Source of the DNA: UBA6197 sp047638075
GTDB taxonomy: Bacteria > Pseudomonadota > Alphaproteobacteria > Rhodobacterales > Rhodobacteraceae
NCBI RefSeq assembly: GCF_047638075.1
Contig: NZ_JBLJBV010000023.1
Location: 43,340 to 107,339 of the forward strand
DNA: 64,000 bases
Direction of reading: 5' to 3'
Shown: positions 53,574 through 62,729 of the stretch, piece by piece
How the letters are laid out: the number at the start of each line of letters is the position of its first letter
Position numbering within the stretch: the stretch's first letter is position 1
The notes under the pieces: generated by a model
What the model was told of the DNA's origin: nothing
The model's database searches: none
The model's input: only the letters and a program-made list of their open reading frames with translations
Program-made: the position numbers and the translations under genes

Positions 53574-54371
53574 TCAACGCAGAATCGGCGGCTTTGTCGG
53601 GTCCATGCCGGGGGCGGCGGGGGTCAGGATCTGCGCCCGTTCCTCGATGGGTTCGGGTAGCGCCAGCACCAGCGCCTTATCCAGCAACACCGCCGCGGCC
53701 GGATCTTCGGGCGTCAGAAACGTCACGTCAATCTCGCCGGCCTCAAGCCCGGAAAAGACCAGCGCCTCGGCAACCGCCTTGGCCAGCGCGGGTTCGGATT
53801 TCGGGGCGGCGCCCAGAAAGGCCAGCACATGGCCCCGCCGCCCGTCTTGATAGCTGACACCGCCCAGCAGCGCATGGCTGGCAAGCCCGGCCATATGGCT
53901 GAACTTGGCGTCAAAGGCGGGCAGCAGCGCCGCCAGAACCGCAGGCGGCAGCGCGGGCGCGTGAAAGGCAACGGGCGTTCCCATGGCCTCGGTCGGGGTG
54001 TGGGTCAGCGTATCGGTCAACCACTCCATCGCCTCGGGGGGAAGCAACATCGCAGAGGGCGCCACATCAAGGTTGACCCCAAGGCCAACCCCCTCGCCTA
54101 CCAGATACTGCGCAATCACCCGGCCCGGCAACGCGGCATAGGGCGCGGGGCCATCGGTGAAACGGGTCAGGCGTTCTTCAAGATCAAAGGCCAGAACATA
54201 GTCGCCCTCTTCGGTCGCAAAAAGCTGGGGGGTGATGTCGTCGCCTTCGGGTTCGGATTCCAGCAAAACGAATAGTTCCGCATCTGCCAGCCGATCATAA
54301 AGCGCCAGCCGCGCGGCGTCATTTTCGGGGGCGGCTTCCATTGCGGCATGGGCGCGGTCAAAGGGGGTCAT
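53574..54371 (-). CDS. SseB-family protein
   Basis: 265 residues from ATG at 54371; the longer frame up to 54623 is a shadow of the glycosylase gene. TPFDRAHAAMEAAPENDAAR, the SseB block LFVLLESEPEGDDITPQLF, VLAFDLEERLTRFTDGPAPY and a C-terminal proline tail. SseB-type proteins accompany stress or secretion functions of unknown biochemistry. ATG overlaps the stop of the upstream glycosylase (ATGA). Confidence 0.85.
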   Translation of the reverse strand: MTPFDRAHAAMEAAPENDAARLALYDRLADAELFVLLESEPEGDDITPQLFATEEGDYVLAFDLEERLTRFTDGPAPYAALPGRVIAQYLVGEGVGLGVNLDVAPSAMLLPPEAMEWLTDTLTHTPTEAMGTPVAFHAPALPPAVLAALLPAFDAKFSHMAGLASHALLGGVSYQDGRRGHVLAFLGAAPKSEPALAKAVAEALVFSGLEAGEIDVTFLTPEDPAAAVLLDKALVLALPEPIEERAQILTPAAPGMDPTKPPILR

Positions 54372-54964
54372 ATCAAAACCTCGGTCAGGCGGGCGCGCAG
54401 CGCGGGCAACAGCTCGGCGGCGAACCATGGATTGCGTTTCAGCCAACCCGTATTGCGCCACGACGGATGGGGCAAGGGAAAGACGCAAGGCGCCGTGTCG
54501 CGCCAACGGGCAACGGTATCGGTAACGCTGACTTTGGTGCCCAGATGCCAACGCTGTGCCGCACCACCGACCAGCAGCACCAGCGGCACCTCGCCCAATT
54601 CCGCCATCACCTTGTCGCGCCATGTCGCCGCACAGATCGGCGGTGGCGGCAGATCGGACCCTGACGCATCAAGCCCCGGAAAACAAAAGGCCATTGGCAC
54701 AATGGCAATGCGGGCGCGGTCATAAAACGTCGCTTTGTCGACCCCCATCCAATCGCGCAGCCGATCACCCGAGGGGTCGGAAAAGGGCACCCCTGATGCG
54801 TGAACCCGTATCCCCGGCGCTTGCCCCGCCACCAAAACCCGCGCCCCCGGCTGAAACCAGACCACAGGGCGCGGCGTATGCGCGGTTGCGGTAGCGGCAA
54901 AACGCGCGGCACAAATCGTGCAGGCGGAAATCTGGCGGATCAAATCGGTTTCAACGGCGGCCAT
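54368..54964 (-). CDS. Uracil-DNA glycosylase-family protein
   Basis: 198 residues. Superfamily motifs VAGQAPGIRVHASGVPFSD and LPHPSWRNTGW, with CTICAARF near the start as in the small bacterial branch of the family. It may remove uracil or another base; not the classical Ung. First gene of a two-gene unit with the SseB protein. Confidence 0.85.
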   Translation of the reverse strand: MAAVETDLIRQISACTICAARFAATATAHTPRPVVWFQPGARVLVAGQAPGIRVHASGVPFSDPSGDRLRDWMGVDKATFYDRARIAIVPMAFCFPGLDASGSDLPPPPICAATWRDKVMAELGEVPLVLLVGGAAQRWHLGTKVSVTDTVARWRDTAPCVFPLPHPSWRNTGWLKRNPWFAAELLPALRARLTEVLI

Positions 54965-55154
54965 AGGTGTTATCTAGGGGCAAGGCGCAGCCACTTAAAG
55001 CACCCTTCATTGCCAACAGTGCCACAAACGGCTTGTCACTACACATTTTTGCGTCAATCAGACACAATGTTGCCTGAATGATCTGGCAAAGTCATAACAA
55101 TCACACGCCTGAACAACGCAAAAATCCAGAACAGCCGAACAAGGCAAGGGGCGA

Positions 55155-55814
55155 ATGCTCGAATTCGAGAATGTCAGCAAGTCCTTCTGGACCGGAACAA
55201 GGCACAAGGTCATCCTTGACCAAGCCTCGTTTCGGGTAGAGCTTGGCAACTCGTTGGGTATTCTGGCGCCCAACGGCACTGGCAAGACGACAATCATCAA
55301 CATGATGGCCGGGCTGGAAAAGCCTGATGAAGGCACGATCCGGCGCACATGCCGTGTCTCGTTTCCGTTGGGGTTCATGGGCGGGGTGGTTAACAAACAC
55401 AGCGCGCGCGAAAATGCCCGCTTCATTGCGCGTCTTTACGGGCTGGACCCCGACTATGTCGAAGCGTTCTGCCGTTGGCTTTGCGGAATCGAGGAATATT
55501 TTGACAGACCGGTTGGCACCTATAGCCAGGGAATGCGCGCCCGGTTCACCTTTTCGCTGCTGCTGGCGCTGGAATTCGATATCTACCTGATTGATGAGGG
55601 CATGCCCTCGACCACCGATGTGGAGTTCAACCGCAAGGCCGGCTCGATCCTGCGGGATCGGTTGAAAGAATCCACCGTGGTGGTTGTGTCACATCGGGCC
55701 CAAACACTTGAGAAATTCTGTCGCTCGGCGGCTGTATTGCGCGACGGTAAGCTATATATGTTCGACACATTGGAAGAAGCAAAGCGGGTTTATGACTATA
55801 GCTCCCAAGGTTGA
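55155..55814 (+). CDS. kpsT: Capsule polysaccharide export ATPase (KpsT-like)
   Basis: 219 residues. ABC ATPase: Walker A GILAPNGTGKTT, signature YSQGMRARF, Walker B IYLIDEGMPSTT and H-loop VVVSHRAQT. The short length, with SFPLGFMGGVVNKHSARENARF between, fits KpsT/Wzt-type polysaccharide exporters. It overlaps the next gene by 23 nt; the membrane partner KpsM is not in the window. Confidence 0.92.
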   Translation: MLEFENVSKSFWTGTRHKVILDQASFRVELGNSLGILAPNGTGKTTIINMMAGLEKPDEGTIRRTCRVSFPLGFMGGVVNKHSARENARFIARLYGLDPDYVEAFCRWLCGIEEYFDRPVGTYSQGMRARFTFSLLLALEFDIYLIDEGMPSTTDVEFNRKAGSILRDRLKESTVVVVSHRAQTLEKFCRSAAVLRDGKLYMFDTLEEAKRVYDYSSQG

Positions 55815-57486
55815 GAAATACCGCATCCGCAACGTCGATCCCGCAGCGGCCAGCTCGCAGGGCGGTAACGATCCCGAGTCGTTGTTCGAGGTGCCCGATG
55901 ATGGCTTTGGCGATGAGCCCTTTCCTACCGCCGCGCAGCCCGACAGGCCGGATCCGACAGAGGCGCAGGAAATTGCCGCGATTCAGGCTGAAGGGCTGAC
56001 CGGGCGGCAACTGCGTCTGGCGCGGCGCATGGCACTGCGCAACGGGATTGACGCCACCTCGGATCATGAGGCGGTGCGCCTGCTGCGCCGCCGTGGTATC
56101 GACCCGTTCGATCGTGGCGGTGTGGTGCATATGATCCACGCCAAGACCCCCGCCGCCGCCCTCGTTGCAAACCCGGCCAAGCGCAGCGGCAAGGCGGGCG
56201 GCATCGGCAACGTCATCTCCAGGGCTTTGGCCAGGATTGACAAATCCGACACAGAACCGCGTGTGCAGTTGCCGCAAACCACACAACAGAACGCAAACCT
56301 TCCCGCGCCGCAGCTTTATGACGAAGACAGCCGCGCCCGCCAGATCATCCGCATTCAGCGCGACATCGCCAAACGTCGGCGGCGCAAGCTCTTGTTGCTG
56401 ATGACACGGCTGGCGTTCTTCGTATTTTTGCCGACGCTGATGGCGGGGTGGTATTACTATGCCATGGCGACGCCGCTTTATGCCACAAAAACCGAATTTG
56501 TCATCCAGCAGGCCGATCAGGGCATCGGCGGTGGCGGTGGCGGCCTGAGCGGCATGCTGAAAGGCACCGGCATGGCCACCAGCCAGGACTCGATCACCGT
56601 CCAAAGCTACCTCAACTCCCGCGAGGCGCTGATGCGCCTTGATAACGACATGGGCTTCAAGACCGCGTTCAGCAACCCCGAAATAGATGCGATCCAGCGC
56701 CTTCCAGAGGGCGCAACCAATGAAAAAGCCTACAAACTTTACCGTCGTAACGTCAAAATCGGCTATGATCCGACCGAAGGCATCATCAAGATGGAGGTGA
56801 TCGCCCCCAACCCGGAACTATCGGTGGATTTCTCTGAATCGTTGATCAGCTACGCCGAAGAGCAGGTCGACCAGTTGACCCAACGCCTGCGCGAAGACCA
56901 GATGCGTGGCGCCCGCGACAGCTATGATGACGCCGAAGCCAAAGTGCTGGCCGCACAGCAAAAGGTGCTGGAACTGCAAGAACAGCTAGGTATCCTCGAT
57001 CCGGTCAGCGAGACCAACGTGGTGATGACCCAAGTCTCCAACTTTGAAATCCAGTTACAGCAAAAACGCCTGCAGCTTCAGCAACTGTTGGACAATGACG
57101 CCCCCAATCAGGCGCGTGTCGACGGTGTGCAGGGCGATATCGAGCGACTTGAAATGCTGATCGCAGAACTTCGCTCCACGCTCACCCAACGCAACACCAC
57201 CGGTAGCTCGCTGGCCGCCATTACCGGTAAGCTGCGCATCGCCGAAGCAGAATTGCAAACGCGTCAGCTTTTGCTCAGCGGTGCCGCCCAGCAAATGGAG
57301 CTGGCCCGGATCGAGGCCAACAAACAGGTGCGCTACCTGTCCATGGGGGTGCGTCCCATCGCCCCGGACGAGCCGACATATCCACGGTCTTTTGAAAGCA
57401 CCCTGTTGGCATTTCTGATCTTCTCGGGCATCTACCTGATGCTGTCCCTGACGGCCTCAATCCTGCGCGAGCAGGTTTCGTCCTAA
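55792..57486 (+). CDS. kpsE: Capsule export inner-membrane protein (KpsE/Wzz-like)
   Basis: 564 residues from ATG at 55792, inside the end of kpsT. The first 190 residues are cytoplasmic, with an acidic start and a helical block (LTGRQLRLARRMALRNGI), about 180 residues more than a classical KpsE. Membrane helices lie near 200-225 and 535-557, with a periplasmic coiled-coil region between (SRDSYDDAEAKVLAAQQKVL-like heptads and ERLEMLIAELRSTL). Links the KpsMT exporter to the outer-membrane KpsD-type channel. Confidence 0.88.
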   Translation: MTIAPKVEKYRIRNVDPAAASSQGGNDPESLFEVPDDGFGDEPFPTAAQPDRPDPTEAQEIAAIQAEGLTGRQLRLARRMALRNGIDATSDHEAVRLLRRRGIDPFDRGGVVHMIHAKTPAAALVANPAKRSGKAGGIGNVISRALARIDKSDTEPRVQLPQTTQQNANLPAPQLYDEDSRARQIIRIQRDIAKRRRRKLLLLMTRLAFFVFLPTLMAGWYYYAMATPLYATKTEFVIQQADQGIGGGGGGLSGMLKGTGMATSQDSITVQSYLNSREALMRLDNDMGFKTAFSNPEIDAIQRLPEGATNEKAYKLYRRNVKIGYDPTEGIIKMEVIAPNPELSVDFSESLISYAEEQVDQLTQRLREDQMRGARDSYDDAEAKVLAAQQKVLELQEQLGILDPVSETNVVMTQVSNFEIQLQQKRLQLQQLLDNDAPNQARVDGVQGDIERLEMLIAELRSTLTQRNTTGSSLAAITGKLRIAEAELQTRQLLLSGAAQQMELARIEANKQVRYLSMGVRPIAPDEPTYPRSFESTLLAFLIFSGIYLMLSLTASILREQVSS

Positions 57487-57501
57487 GCCCGGAGAATGCA
57501 G

Positions 57502-58335
57502 ATGCATGACGTAACGATCGGCGGCCTGACCGTCGGTAACAACCGCCCCTTGACCGTAATCGCCGGGCCCTGCCAGTTGGAAAACCTGGATCACGCGCGG
57601 ATGATCGCGGAAAAAATGGTTCGCGTTTGCGCGGATACCGGCGCACAGTTCATCTTCAAGGCCAGCTATGACAAGGCCAACCGCACCTCCCTGACCGGTA
57701 AACGCGGTCTTGGCATCGACGCGGGCCTGCGCGTGCTGGAGGCGGTTCGCACCGAATTCGGCTGCCCGGTCCTGACCGATATCCACGACGCCGAGCAGGC
57801 CCGCATCGCCGGCGCCGTGGTCGATGTAATCCAGATCCCCGCATTCCTGTGCCGCCAGACCGACCTCTTGATCGCGGCGGGTGAAACCGGGGCGGTGGTC
57901 AACATCAAAAAAGGCCAGTTTCTGGCCCCATGGGATATGCCCAACGTCATCAGCAAGGTCGAAAGCACCGGCAACGCAAAGATCCTGCTGACCGAACGCG
58001 GCACCTCTTTTGGGTATAACACGCTGGTGGCCGATATGCGCGGACTGCCCACGATGATGAAGACCGGCTACCCCGTCATCATGGACGCGACCCATTCAGT
58101 GCAGCAACCCGGCGGCCTTGGCGGCGCCTCGGGCGGGCAACGCGAATTTGCCCCGGTCATGGCCCGCGCCGCCGTCAGCCTTGGCGTTGCGGGGGTCTTC
58201 ATCGAAACCCACGAAGCACCCGATACCGCCCCGTCGGACGGACCAAACATGATCCCACTGGCGCAGATGCCGCAGCTGATCAAATCGCTGATGGCCTTTG
58301 ATGCGCTGGCCAAGGCCGATCCGATCCGCCTCTGA
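57502..58335 (+). CDS. kdsA: 3-deoxy-8-phosphooctulonate (Kdo-8-P) synthase
   Basis: 277 residues from ATG at 57502 (CCGGAG eight bases before); the ATG two codons upstream overlaps that ribosome site. Condenses PEP and arabinose-5-P to Kdo-8-P. Active-site blocks IAGPCQLENLDHARMIA, FKASYDKANRTS, TDIHDAEQ, PAFLCRQTDL, FLAPWDMPNV and MDATHSVQQPGG are all present. Position after capsule export genes suits Kdo-linked capsule or LPS. Confidence 0.97.
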   Translation: MHDVTIGGLTVGNNRPLTVIAGPCQLENLDHARMIAEKMVRVCADTGAQFIFKASYDKANRTSLTGKRGLGIDAGLRVLEAVRTEFGCPVLTDIHDAEQARIAGAVVDVIQIPAFLCRQTDLLIAAGETGAVVNIKKGQFLAPWDMPNVISKVESTGNAKILLTERGTSFGYNTLVADMRGLPTMMKTGYPVIMDATHSVQQPGGLGGASGGQREFAPVMARAAVSLGVAGVFIETHEAPDTAPSDGPNMIPLAQMPQLIKSLMAFDALAKADPIRL

Positions 58336-58428
58336 CTTCCAATTTGCCAACGCAAGAATTGGGCCAGACAACTACCGCTTTTGTTTGGCCCAAATACTCA
58401 CGGCGGAACGCCCCAATCATCACCGCGT

Positions 58429-59604
58429 TCAGGCCACCTGCCCCGCGGCCCAGCCCGATGACCAAGCCCATTGAAAATTATACCCGCCGAGCCAGCCCGT
58501 CACGTCAACCACCTCACCGATGAAATAAAGCCCCGGCACAGATTTCACCGCCATCGTGCGCGCCTCCAGCGCCTCGGTCGAAATACCGCCCAGCGTCACC
58601 TCGGCCGTGCGGTAACCTTCGGTGGCAACCGGGCGCACCTCCCACTCCTTGACCGCTTGCGCCAGCCGCTCAAGGCTCGCGTTGTTCAGATCCGCCAACC
58701 GCCCCGCGACACCCGCGTTTTCAGTCGCGAACACCGCCAGCTTTTCCGGCAAAAGCCGCGCCAGCGCATTATGAACGGCCACCCGCCCCGCTTCGCTGCG
58801 CATTGCCTTCAGCCGCGCCACAATATCGGCACCAGGGGCAAGGTCGATACTGACCGGCGTGCCTTCGCGCCAATAGCTCGAAATTTGCAAGATTGCCGGG
58901 CCCGAAAGCCCCCGGTGGGTAAATAACAGCGCCTCGTCAAAACCGGTGCGCCCGGCCCGGACCCGCGCCTGAACCGCAACACCCGCCATCAGTGCCGTGC
59001 GCGCCAGATCCTGCTCGGCAAACGCCAGCGGCACCAGCGCCGGGCGTGTCTCCGTCACTGGCAGGCCAAAACTTTCAGCGATACGGTAGCCAAGCCCGGT
59101 CGCCCCCATCTTCGGGATCGACTTGCCTCCGGTCGCCACGATCAGGCTCTGCGCCCGGATCGCCCCCCCCCCGGTCTCCACCACAAAGCCCGCATCATGG
59201 CGGATCGCGTCAATCTCGACACCCAGCCGCAACTCCGCACCGCAGTCACGCAGATCATCGGTCAGCATCCGCACCACCTGGGTCGCCTTGCCGTCGCAAA
59301 AAAGCTGTCCCAGCGTCTTTTCATGCCAGGCGATTCCCGCCCGGTCCAAACGCGCAATGAAATCCGCCGGCCGATAGCGCCGCAGCGCCGATAGGGCAAA
59401 CCGCGGATTTTGCGACAGGAATGCCTCGGGCGCGGTGGAAAGATTGGTAAAATTGCAGCGCCCACCGCCCGAGATGCGGATTTTTTCTCCCGGCGTTTTC
59501 GCGTGATCCAGAACCATCACACGCCGCCCACGCCGCCCGGCCTCAATGCCCGCGAACATGCCAGCGGCCCCGGCGCCAAGGATCAGAACGTCTGTTGTCT
59601 CCAT
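58429..59604 (-). CDS. NAD(P)/FAD-dependent oxidoreductase, HI0933/BaiN family
   Basis: 391 residues. FAD motif LGAGAAGMFAGIEAGRRG, HI0933 motif ISGGGRCNFTN, VATGGKSIPKMGATGLGY, and the C-terminal YFIGEVVDVTGWLGGYNFQ. Function of this widespread family is not settled. Monocistronic and convergent with kdsA. Confidence 0.93.
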   Translation of the reverse strand: METTDVLILGAGAAGMFAGIEAGRRGRRVMVLDHAKTPGEKIRISGGGRCNFTNLSTAPEAFLSQNPRFALSALRRYRPADFIARLDRAGIAWHEKTLGQLFCDGKATQVVRMLTDDLRDCGAELRLGVEIDAIRHDAGFVVETGGGAIRAQSLIVATGGKSIPKMGATGLGYRIAESFGLPVTETRPALVPLAFAEQDLARTALMAGVAVQARVRAGRTGFDEALLFTHRGLSGPAILQISSYWREGTPVSIDLAPGADIVARLKAMRSEAGRVAVHNALARLLPEKLAVFATENAGVAGRLADLNNASLERLAQAVKEWEVRPVATEGYRTAEVTLGGISTEALEARTMAVKSVPGLYFIGEVVDVTGWLGGYNFQWAWSSGWAAGQVA

Positions 59605-59701
59605 GGCCCAGCCTTAACGCGCGTCTTGGGCAAGGTGCAATCACATTTGCGGCTTTTTCCTCTTGCAGCCCCCGAACACGTTGGCTAAACAGCCACCAAG
59701 T

Positions 59702-59776
59702 TGGGGCGTGGCCAAGTGGTAAGGCATCGGTTTTTGGTACCGTGTACCGTAGGTTCGAATCCTACCGCCCCAGCCA
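59702..59776 (+). tRNA. tRNA-Gln (anticodon TTG)
   Basis: 75 nt including CCA. Acceptor TGGGGCG / CGCCCCA, anticodon loop within GGTTTTTGGTACC (TTG), T-loop GGTTCGAATCC. Mobile-element genes begin just downstream. Confidence 0.97.
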
Positions 59777-60058
59777 ATCATTAATGTTAGTTGAAAACTG
59801 CATATCCTCTTCGACTTGTTAAGCGTCCATCCCTAGGGGATGCCCCAAAGGCTGCCCCTCCCTCCTAGGGGAAATAGGTATAAGTAATGGAGGGTGGAGG
59901 AGGTATACACGTAGTCGATACCCCCCTTAGTAGTGCATAACCCGCTTTCCGTTATGTTCTTCGCAGACCTTTTGCCTAGCTATTTGACTTGGTCCTCAGG
60001 CTAGAACGGGTGGCAAGGGTGACGGGTTTTCCAATTGGCGAGGGTCAGTGCCACGGGG
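59777..60058. other. Non-coding region between tRNA-Gln and the HNH gene
   Basis: 280 bases. CCTAGGGG occurs twice (near 59833 and 59868), each with pyrimidine-rich flanks, and a GGAGGGTGGAGGAGG purine tract follows. No gene. It may contain attachment or control sites of the element at the tRNA. Confidence 0.4.
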
Positions 60059-60424
60059 TTATAGCAAGCCAAAGTCCACCCCGTTTGCGGCAAAGCCGCG
60101 TTCATCCTGCAAGTTCTCCCCCCGTGAGCCAATCTCCAGATGGTCCGGGTTGATACAGCGACGATTGTTGCACCGATGACGAACCACGTCATCATAGCTC
60201 GCCACGACCCCATTCAGAATGCAGTGGATAAAGCGATAGGCAGGCATTTGCCTCCCGCCGAACCGCACCTTTCTGGCCCCGAGGGTGGGCGTCTCAATAC
60301 ATCCCGTCTCGGTCTTCGTTCCTTCCGCTATCAAAGAAAAGGCCCGCGAACGAGCCCCCTCCTGATGGTCTTTCAATACTGCCTCGAACCACTGCTGCGA
60401 GGCGTCTGCATATTCAAACGTCAT
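60059..60424 (-). CDS. HNH endonuclease-type protein
   Basis: 121 residues. C-terminal HNH motif: VVRHRCNNRRCINPDHLEIG with two cysteines for zinc, followed by SRGENLQDE, as in phage and homing-type HNH nucleases. The N-terminal half is helical. Start overlaps the end of the upstream helicase by 11 nt, so both are one operon on the minus strand. Confidence 0.85.
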   Translation of the reverse strand: MTFEYADASQQWFEAVLKDHQEGARSRAFSLIAEGTKTETGCIETPTLGARKVRFGGRQMPAYRFIHCILNGVVASYDDVVRHRCNNRRCINPDHLEIGSRGENLQDERGFAANGVDFGLL

Positions 60425-61805
60425 AGACCGTTTCCTTCAAATGCGTTGCTAGTGCCTCGTCGAAGCCATCAGGGCCGAAGATCCTGCCACGCTCCACCGT
60501 ATAGCCCTGTCGCACCCAAATCTGGCGAGCATAGTCGGTGCCGCCCCACTTCACTTGACGCTTTACCCAGCCAAGGTCAGACATCAAATGCTTGGTGGTA
60601 TTGATGTTGGCCTTCAACGTCCCCGTGACGATCTCTACCACTTCAGCTTCCGGCACTGCGTGCTGCTTCATTACGTCCAGATGCTCTTGCAACTGATCCA
60701 GAACTGTCGCCCGCCCATTGCCAAACACCTGCTTCATAATTTCCGTGCCATGGACCTCGACATTGAGCGTCTTGGCTGAGAAGTCGTCAGGTAGGACGCG
60801 GATCATTAGCGCGTTATAAAGCCGCGCGATGTTGGCGGGTTCCTCCGCCCAGTCCTCAAGCCGCCCGACCAGTTCCGCAAACTCTTCAGCCCTTGGCCCC
60901 CGCGCGTAGCCGTCGTGGTCGATGTTAACGATGTAGTAGCGCCGATCCTCAGCCTCAATCCAGAAGGGCATGTGGTTGCTGGTCAGCACCATGCACACCC
61001 TCTGCTCAACCCGTTCGGTCTCCCTGCCCTTCGCCTCCCCCGCCGTGAACTTCTCCGTAATATAGGTCTTAAGGGTGTTTGCATCGCCGCCGCCAAGCTT
61101 AAGGTTGACCTCCTCGCACACCACCAGCTTGCTCTGAAGCAGCGTCATGTTAAATCGGCCCGTCAGCTTGTCGACGTTATTTTGCGTGATGGAATTAGCC
61201 TCACCAAACAGCCGGATCAGCAGGCGACCCAAAGCGCTTTTTCCTGTGCCCATCTTGGACGAGTAAAAGAAGGGTGCCCAGTTTGGCTTGTCCTCTTCGT
61301 GCTGCAAGGACCACGCCAGCCAGTTTACGAACATGTCCCGCTCAGGCTTACGGGTGAAAAACCAGTCAAGGAACTCGCCCGCCACGCCAGCCTCCGCTTC
61401 AGTCACCGCCAGCCGCCGATAGCTGGGTTCGCGCCATGTGTTGATCGTCGCTACGCCCCGCTCGACGATGATCCGCCGGTGGTTACCGGGCCGGAATACC
61501 CAGTTGCCACTCCAAGGCAGGATGGTCTCTTCCACCACGGTATGACGCGTATGTATCACCCGCTTGAGTACAGCCGCGACCAGATCGTTGGTTAACGGGA
61601 TGTCAGGAAACTCTTCGCGAAACCGGATCATAGCGGTCTGCTCGACATCAACCCGTGATCGCCGATGGGCAAGGTCGTCGACATCGTGGTAGTTGTTATT
61701 TAGCCGCACGAACCAGCTTGCCATGGCGCGTGAGAGGGTGGTCAGGTGCTCGGGATCATAGCCCTTAGTGGCGACCAGATGCGGGTTAATATTCGTCACA
61801 TTCAT
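60414..61805 (-). CDS. Phage/satellite-type SF3 helicase (primase-helicase C-terminal part)
   Basis: 463 residues. Walker A YSSKMGTGKSALGRLL, Walker B-like LVVCEEVNLK and the SF3 motif C VLTSNHMPFWIEAEDRRYYI define an origin helicase of the DUF5906/D5 type found in prophages and P4-like satellites. No primase domain is attached (N-terminal 120 residues are unrelated), which is shorter than the classic alpha protein. The ATG at 61805 follows AAGGAAATT. Confidence 0.88.
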   Translation of the reverse strand: MNVTNINPHLVATKGYDPEHLTTLSRAMASWFVRLNNNYHDVDDLAHRRSRVDVEQTAMIRFREEFPDIPLTNDLVAAVLKRVIHTRHTVVEETILPWSGNWVFRPGNHRRIIVERGVATINTWREPSYRRLAVTEAEAGVAGEFLDWFFTRKPERDMFVNWLAWSLQHEEDKPNWAPFFYSSKMGTGKSALGRLLIRLFGEANSITQNNVDKLTGRFNMTLLQSKLVVCEEVNLKLGGGDANTLKTYITEKFTAGEAKGRETERVEQRVCMVLTSNHMPFWIEAEDRRYYIVNIDHDGYARGPRAEEFAELVGRLEDWAEEPANIARLYNALMIRVLPDDFSAKTLNVEVHGTEIMKQVFGNGRATVLDQLQEHLDVMKQHAVPEAEVVEIVTGTLKANINTTKHLMSDLGWVKRQVKWGGTDYARQIWVRQGYTVERGRIFGPDGFDEALATHLKETVYDV

Positions 61806-62129
61806 AATGAATTTCCTTTATAAAAACGCTTGGATTTGAGAGGCAGACAAAGCCCTGCAAAAACGCTCAAATGCTGCGTTTGGGGTGCTCTATTCCTATT
61901 AACGTCGACTGGTGGATTTGGGCTTGTTAGCGGCCCCGTTGTACCGCTCCTACCCAACTGCATTCCGACACCCCCGAGACACCCGAAGAACCGCCAAAAC
62001 CCAAGCTGAATACATCCCCCAGATTCTGATCCAATTTGGGAAACGACGAAAAAAGCGGAGTGTGGCTCCCCCGGCAGCACGAGGCCGCCGAGGGTGCTTT
62101 CAGGTAAGCTTCCTGGTCACCACGTAGTC
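61806..62129. other. Region without a supported gene
   Basis: About 320 bases upstream of the helicase. Frames here (for example 61802-62080, minus) lack protein-like features. Likely holds the helicase promoter and decayed IS3 sequence. Confidence 0.4.
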
Positions 62130-62540
62130 AGCCAAGGCTTGCCAGTACTGGTCGGCGTTACGGAACCCGATGCACTGGCGGTGCCGGATGCGCCCAATGT
62201 GACCTGGTCAATAGACTTTATGGCAGATCGCCTCGGGGATGGCCGGGCATTCCGGCTGTTGAACATCTTGGATGATTTCAACCGCGAAGGGTTAGGCATC
62301 GAGGTCGATTTTTCCTTGCCCGCTGAAAGGGTCATTCGCAGCCTGAACCGCATCATCGAGTGGCGCGGAAAGCCCGGCACAATTCGGGTTGATAATGGCC
62401 CCGAATACATCAGTGGAAAGCTGCTGGAATGGGCTGAGAAACAAGGAGTTAGCATCCAGCACATCCAACCCGGCCAGCCGCAACAGAACGCCTACATCGA
62501 GCGATACAACCGCACCGTCAAAGGCTCCTTCAACTGGTAG
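62130..62540 (+). pseudogene. IS3-family transposase OrfB fragment
   Basis: Internal part of an IS3 integrase core: LAVPDAPNVTWSIDFMADRL, the second Asp in TIRVDNGPEYISGKL and Glu in QNAYIERYNRTVK. The first residues lack the family's leader and the end breaks off after RTVK, where about 45 residues should follow. Both ends are therefore lost. Confidence 0.8.
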
Positions 62541-62617
62541 ACTTTTGCGCCGCCCCTTGGTTGGCTTTTACGCCGCCGTTGATAGATATTGGGTCGACGG
62601 GATGCCGTCGCGAAACG

Positions 62618-62659
62618 CTGTGTCACAGTCTTCCCAATGTGTGACACATGATGTGACAC
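62618..62659. promoter_or_regulatory. Three TGTSACA-core palindromes
   Basis: CTGTGTCACAG (62618-62628), TGTGTGACACA (62638-62648) and a half site ATGTGACAC (62651-62659), 20 and 13 bases apart, directly upstream of the integrase. Looks like a set of operators for an integrase or excision regulator. Confidence 0.5.
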
Positions 62660-62729
62660 GAGCCACCAGGCGCGCGCCGGCACAGGCGGCACGCGAGCCT
62701 CGGCCATGCCGCCCCCGCCGAAGCCGATC

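Noticed and set aside
59750..59776. Attachment-site duplication of the tRNA-Gln 3' end
   Set aside because: No second copy of GTTCGAATCCTACCGCCCCA was seen up to the end of the window.
61802..62080. 92-residue frame upstream of the helicase
   Set aside because: Glycine/serine/proline-rich with no start signal and no recognisable fold.
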